A stretch of 8,938 bases of DNA from Pseudomonadota bacterium (GTDB lineage Bacteria > BMS3Abin14), in NCBI GenBank assembly GCA_003229755.1, contig QIFJ01000230.1, positions 1-8,938 of the forward strand. Reading direction: 5' to 3'. The translations under genes and the position numbers were made by a program. The first letter of the stretch is position 1. Every line of letters begins with the position of its first letter. A model generated the notes under the pieces. It saw only the letters and a list, made by a program, of their open reading frames with translations, was not told the DNA's origin and did not search any database. This document shows, piece after piece, positions 5,865 to 8,938 of this stretch.

Positions 5865-7583
5865 ATGTCGAAGTTTGCCTCCTCAAGGAAAGGCCTTATC
5901 CTTATCGTTGAGGATGACCCTATCTCCAGGAATATCCTCGTTAATATCTTCAAGAGCGAGGGGTACAAGACCCTTCAGGCTGAGGACGGCCAGCTGGGCC
6001 TGGATCTTATGCTGGCCAGAAGGCCCGATCTTGTGTGTCTTGACGTGGTGCTTCCCCGTTTGTCCGGATATGAAGTATGTCAGGCAGCCAGGAAGACGCC
6101 CGAACTCTCTTCCATGCCTATCCTTATGATCACATCCCTCGACAAAAAGGACGATGTCGTAAAGGGTCTCAAGTCCGGGGCAACCGATTACATAGCCAAA
6201 CCATTCTCTCCTATCGAGGTAATTGCCAGAGCGAGGGTCAACCTGGAACAGAAGTTCTTCCTTGACAGGCTTACCGACAGGTCAAAGAAGTTCCGACTGG
6301 CTTACGAGGTTCTCGAAACCACGACCTCTTCCCTGGAAATAAAACAGGTTCTGTTCATCCTGGTTGAGAGGACCGCAAATGCCCTGAATGCGGAGAGATG
6401 CTCCATTATCGCCGTCGAAGGAAGATGGGGTGAGGACAAGGAGATACTAAAGGGCCGCGTCCTTGTTTCCCACGACGATCCAAATATGGCCGAGATCCCT
6501 TTGGATCTCCTCAAGTATCCGGAGATAATCAAATCCTTTCGGACAGGTGAGCTTGTTCTCATCGAAGATATTGAAACCGATCCGATCATGGAGGGCGTGA
6601 GGGAAATGATGTCCCATCTGGGCTTAAAGTCCATCATCGCGGTGCCCCTTACCTTCCGCGGAGAGATAATGGGCGCGCTGCTCCTCCGCTCTGTCAGACC
6701 CGGGAAGAGCTTTACCGATGAGGAGATCGCCATTGCCAGGGTGATCGCCGGCGCAAGCTCCAACGCCATCAAGAATGCCACCCTCTACCGAATGCTAGAG
6801 AGAAAGACCAGCAAATTAATTAGACTCAACGAGGAACTCGCTCGTACAAACGAGGAACTGCAGTATCTTAACAACATCAAATCCGATTTCGTGGCCACGG
6901 TCTCACATGAGCTGAGGACACCCCTCACATCGATCATCGGATTTTCAGAGCTTCTTTCTGAAGATCACATTGGTGAACTCACGGAGGAACAAAAGGGATA
7001 TGCGGGGCAGATCTACAGAAAGGGCAAGGATCTTCTGAACCTTATTAACGATATCCTGGATACTGGACGCCTGGAAGAGGGAAAGATGGCTTTCCGATTC
7101 AGGCCTGTCGATTTCAGGGAAATCATTAACGACGTGATCTTCTCCACCCGCCACGTCACGAGTGTAGAGCCGGATATTCAAACGGACATGCCTGAGGATC
7201 TGCCCCAGATCGAAGCGGACCGGGACAAACTTCTTCAGATCATGAACAACATCGTCTCGAATGCTCTTAAATATTCAGAACCTGGTTCTCCTGTAGAGAT
7301 ATATGTAAAAAAGATCTCGGGCAGACGTGAGACGGACCATAGCGATCTGCTGCAGGTGAGCGTGACAGACAAGGGGATAGGAATTCAGGAGGAGTACCAC
7401 CAGAAGGTATTCGAACAGTTTTTCCAGGTGGATCAGGGAACAGCGAGACCATATCACGGAGCCGGGCTGGGGTTGTTTATCGCCAAGTCCATGGTAGAAC
7501 TGCACGGGGGCAAGATCTGGTTTGACAGCGTCCCGGATAAAGGAACAACCTTCTACTTCACGATTCCCATGAAACAAAATTAA
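5865..7583 (+). CDS. Cytoplasmic hybrid histidine kinase (receiver-GAF-HisKA-HATPase)
   Basis: This 572-residue signal-transduction kinase has no membrane segment. The N-terminal receiver (about 10-128) has acidic Asp17/Asp18 (VEDD), the phospho-acceptor Asp60 in LVCLDVVLP, the TS pair at 90-91 and Lys112 in AKPF. A GAF-type sensor domain follows (about 145-305), then a coiled-coil linker (about 306-338). The HisKA segment carries the phosphorylated His348 in VSHELRTPL. The ATPase domain shows the N box (NNIVSNALKYS, 461-471), G1 DKGIGI (502-507), F box FEQFF (516-520) and G2 GAGLGL (532-537). All catalytic residues are present. The receiver comes first, so input phosphorylation from another kinase may control output. 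No partner response regulator is in the window and the GAF ligand is unknown. ATG 5865 has only a weak ribosome site (AGGG about 7 nt upstream). Confidence 0.93.
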   Translation: MSKFASSRKGLILIVEDDPISRNILVNIFKSEGYKTLQAEDGQLGLDLMLARRPDLVCLDVVLPRLSGYEVCQAARKTPELSSMPILMITSLDKKDDVVKGLKSGATDYIAKPFSPIEVIARARVNLEQKFFLDRLTDRSKKFRLAYEVLETTTSSLEIKQVLFILVERTANALNAERCSIIAVEGRWGEDKEILKGRVLVSHDDPNMAEIPLDLLKYPEIIKSFRTGELVLIEDIETDPIMEGVREMMSHLGLKSIIAVPLTFRGEIMGALLLRSVRPGKSFTDEEIAIARVIAGASSNAIKNATLYRMLERKTSKLIRLNEELARTNEELQYLNNIKSDFVATVSHELRTPLTSIIGFSELLSEDHIGELTEEQKGYAGQIYRKGKDLLNLINDILDTGRLEEGKMAFRFRPVDFREIINDVIFSTRHVTSVEPDIQTDMPEDLPQIEADRDKLLQIMNNIVSNALKYSEPGSPVEIYVKKISGRRETDHSDLLQVSVTDKGIGIQEEYHQKVFEQFFQVDQGTARPYHGAGLGLFIAKSMVELHGGKIWFDSVPDKGTTFYFTIPMKQN

Positions 7584-7585
7584 TA

Positions 7586-7732
7586 TTTAGGAATCTTCTC
7601 CCGATTAGTTGGTGGAATATCGACATATATACTCTGAAGGCCGGGCTTTTGGGTGTAATCACTCGGGTTTATTTTGCCGGAACCCATGCATTATGTATTG
7701 ACCACCAACTAATCGAGAGGTGATTCCTAATA
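7586..7732. mobile_element. MITE-like 147-bp foldback element
   Basis: The left arm (7586-7615) and right arm (7702-7732) are about 31-nt imperfect terminal inverted repeats. They share AGGAATC at the outside and a perfect 14-bp CGATTAGTTGGTGG (7602-7615) against CCACCAACTAATCG (7702-7715). Pairing continues inward with AATA/TATT, CATA/TATG and CCGG/CCGG, so the whole element can fold on itself. It has no coding capacity. It begins 3 nt after the kinase stop and ends 18 nt before the clpB stop, in a convergent gap where such elements are tolerated. I could not define a target-site duplication; AATA occurs near both ends but is not convincing. It could instead be a large bidirectional terminator-like palindrome. 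Confidence 0.6.
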
Positions 7733-7750
7733 CCCAACAAATGATAATAT

Positions 7751-8938
7751 TTAATCCGCGGGATTAAAAACGATCTCCCCATCACGGGTATCCACCGAAA
7801 TCGTATCATTCTCACCGAAATTACCTGATAGAACCTCAAGAGCCAGGGGATCCTGGATCCTCTTCTGTATGGTTCTGCGTAGCGGCCTGGCGCCATACAC
7901 AGGGTCGAACCCCTCTGAGGCGATGAGCTCAAGAGCTCTATCAGAGAGTTTGAGTGTCAGGCCTCTCTCCGCAAGGAGGGTTCCCAGGTTCCGGAGCTGT
8001 ATCTCAACTATCTGTTTTATCTGATCTCTGGTAAGTGAATCGAAGACGATGATATCATCAATCCGGTTGAGGAACTCCGGCCTGAAGTTCGCTTTCAGGG
8101 CCTCGCTAACGAGGTTGTGGATCTTTGATTCTTCCTCACCGTGCATTTCAGCAATATGACTGCTGCCCACGTTGGAGGTCATTATCACGACTGTATTCCT
8201 GAAGTCCACTGTCCTTCCGTGCCCGTCAGTGAGTCTTCCGTCATCAAGGAGCTGGAGCAGCACGTTGAAGACCTCCGGATGCGCTTTTTCTATCTCATCG
8301 AAAAGAACTACACTGTAGGGCCGCCGCCTTACTGCCTCCGTCAGGTATCCACCCTCCTCGTATCCCACATATCCCGGCGGAGCCCCGATGAGGCGCGCGA
8401 CAGAGTGTCTCTCCATGAACTCGGACATATCCACCCTGATCATAGCCTCCTCATCATCGAAGAGAAATTGCGCCAGGGCTTTCGCGAGTTCGGTCTTGCC
8501 CACACCTGTGGGGCCCAGGAAAATAAAGGATCCTATCGGGCGATCCGGGTCCTGCAGGCCTGCTCTGGCCCTTCTTACAGCATTGGATACAGCACCAACG
8601 GCGTCATCCTGTCCTATGACCCTGAGTGCTATTCGCTCCTCCATTTTCAGGAGCTTTTCCACTTCTCCTTCCAAAAGGCGGCTTACCGGGACCCCTGTCC
8701 AACTGGATACGATAACGGCTATGTCCTCGGAATCCACCTCTTCCTTTAGCATACGCTGACTCGCCTGGAGTTCTGCCAACTTGCTATCTGCATCACGGAT
8801 CTTCTCCTCAAGCTCCGGAAGGGTTCCATACCGGAGTTGGGCAGCCTGTTCCAGCTGCCCTTCCTTTTCAGCCTTCTGCGTTTCGAACCTCACCTTCTCC
8901 AGTTCCTCCTTAAGGTTTCGGAGAGTCTGTATGGCATC
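7751..8938 (-). CDS. clpB: Chaperone ClpB, C-terminal part (start outside window)
   Basis: ClpB is the AAA+ disaggregase that works with DnaK to rescue aggregated proteins after stress. The frame stays open to the window edge, so the GTG at 8893 is internal; 395 residues are seen. They begin in the coiled-coil middle domain (AAQLRYGTLPELEEKI is diagnostic) and cover all of the second ATPase module: SSWTGVPV, Walker A GPTGVGKT (about 142-149), pore loop GYVGYEEGG (about 189-197), Walker B VVLFDE (210-215), sensor 1 TSN (254-256), arginine finger in FLNRID (290-295) and sensor 2 GARPLRR (349-355). The middle domain separates ClpB from ClpA and ClpC. The C-terminus is of normal length. The last codons overlap a 7-bp palindrome (TTAATCC/GGATTAA, 7751-7767). 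The promoter, probably heat-shock controlled in this family, is outside the window. Confidence 0.96.
   Translation of the reverse strand, partial: DAIQTLRNLKEELEKVRFETQKAEKEGQLEQAAQLRYGTLPELEEKIRDADSKLAELQASQRMLKEEVDSEDIAVIVSSWTGVPVSRLLEGEVEKLLKMEERIALRVIGQDDAVGAVSNAVRRARAGLQDPDRPIGSFIFLGPTGVGKTELAKALAQFLFDDEEAMIRVDMSEFMERHSVARLIGAPPGYVGYEEGGYLTEAVRRRPYSVVLFDEIEKAHPEVFNVLLQLLDDGRLTDGHGRTVDFRNTVVIMTSNVGSSHIAEMHGEEESKIHNLVSEALKANFRPEFLNRIDDIIVFDSLTRDQIKQIVEIQLRNLGTLLAERGLTLKLSDRALELIASEGFDPVYGARPLRRTIQKRIQDPLALEVLSGNFGENDTISVDTRDGEIVFNPAD

Noticed and set aside
7751..7767. TTAATCC/GGATTAA palindrome as the clpB terminator
   Set aside because: It lies inside the last codons, the stem is AT-rich and no T-run follows on the minus strand.
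8141..8749. A 202-codon open frame on the plus strand opposite clpB
   Set aside because: It lies wholly antisense to strongly conserved ClpB motifs, has no ribosome site and its translation shows no recognisable domain; it is a shadow.

Overview
The window looks like chromosomal DNA of a mid-GC Gram-negative bacterium, most plausibly a deltaproteobacterial (Desulfobacterota-type) lineage. This rests on the gap-pgk-tpiA-secG gene order, a LysM cell-wall protein of the style common in that group, the two-component kinase with an N-terminal receiver, and many hairpin repeats between genes. The lineage is an inference from style and was not confirmed by any search.

Layout. On the plus strand, positions 1-645 hold the end of a tetratricopeptide (TPR) protein, followed by an inverted-repeat element (657-737), a clear sigma70-type promoter (759-787) and a secreted LysM protein (836-1945). 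Converging on it from the minus strand is a four-gene unit read from about 5712 leftwards: gap (4576-5580), pgk (3384-4574), tpiA (2337-3089) and secG (1957-2319). gap and pgk are 1 nt apart and tpiA and secG 17 nt apart, but pgk and tpiA are separated by 294 nt packed with hairpins. The gap unit and a plus-strand hybrid histidine kinase (5865-7583) diverge from a shared control region with two good sigma70-type promoters (-35 boxes at 5741-5746 minus and 5774-5779 plus). The kinase converges on the 3' part of clpB (7751-8938, minus, start outside the window). A 147-bp foldback element, MITE-like, fills the space between them.

How it works together. gap, pgk and tpiA give three consecutive steps of lower glycolysis/gluconeogenesis, and secG adds a Sec translocon subunit. 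The LysM protein is a Sec substrate and wall-binding candidate. The kinase and ClpB are housekeeping or stress functions with no obvious link to the rest.

The genes are ordinary. The unexplained structure is between them: a palindromic repeat family occurs in two inverted copies (about 3234-3342 plus, 5604-5703 minus). Its GC hairpin cores are conserved while the enclosing stems differ in sequence but stay complementary. A related set of three hairpins shares an AT-rich loop (TATTTATWAAG) flanked by unrelated arms. One repeat copy lies wholly in the predicted 5' leader of the gap operon.
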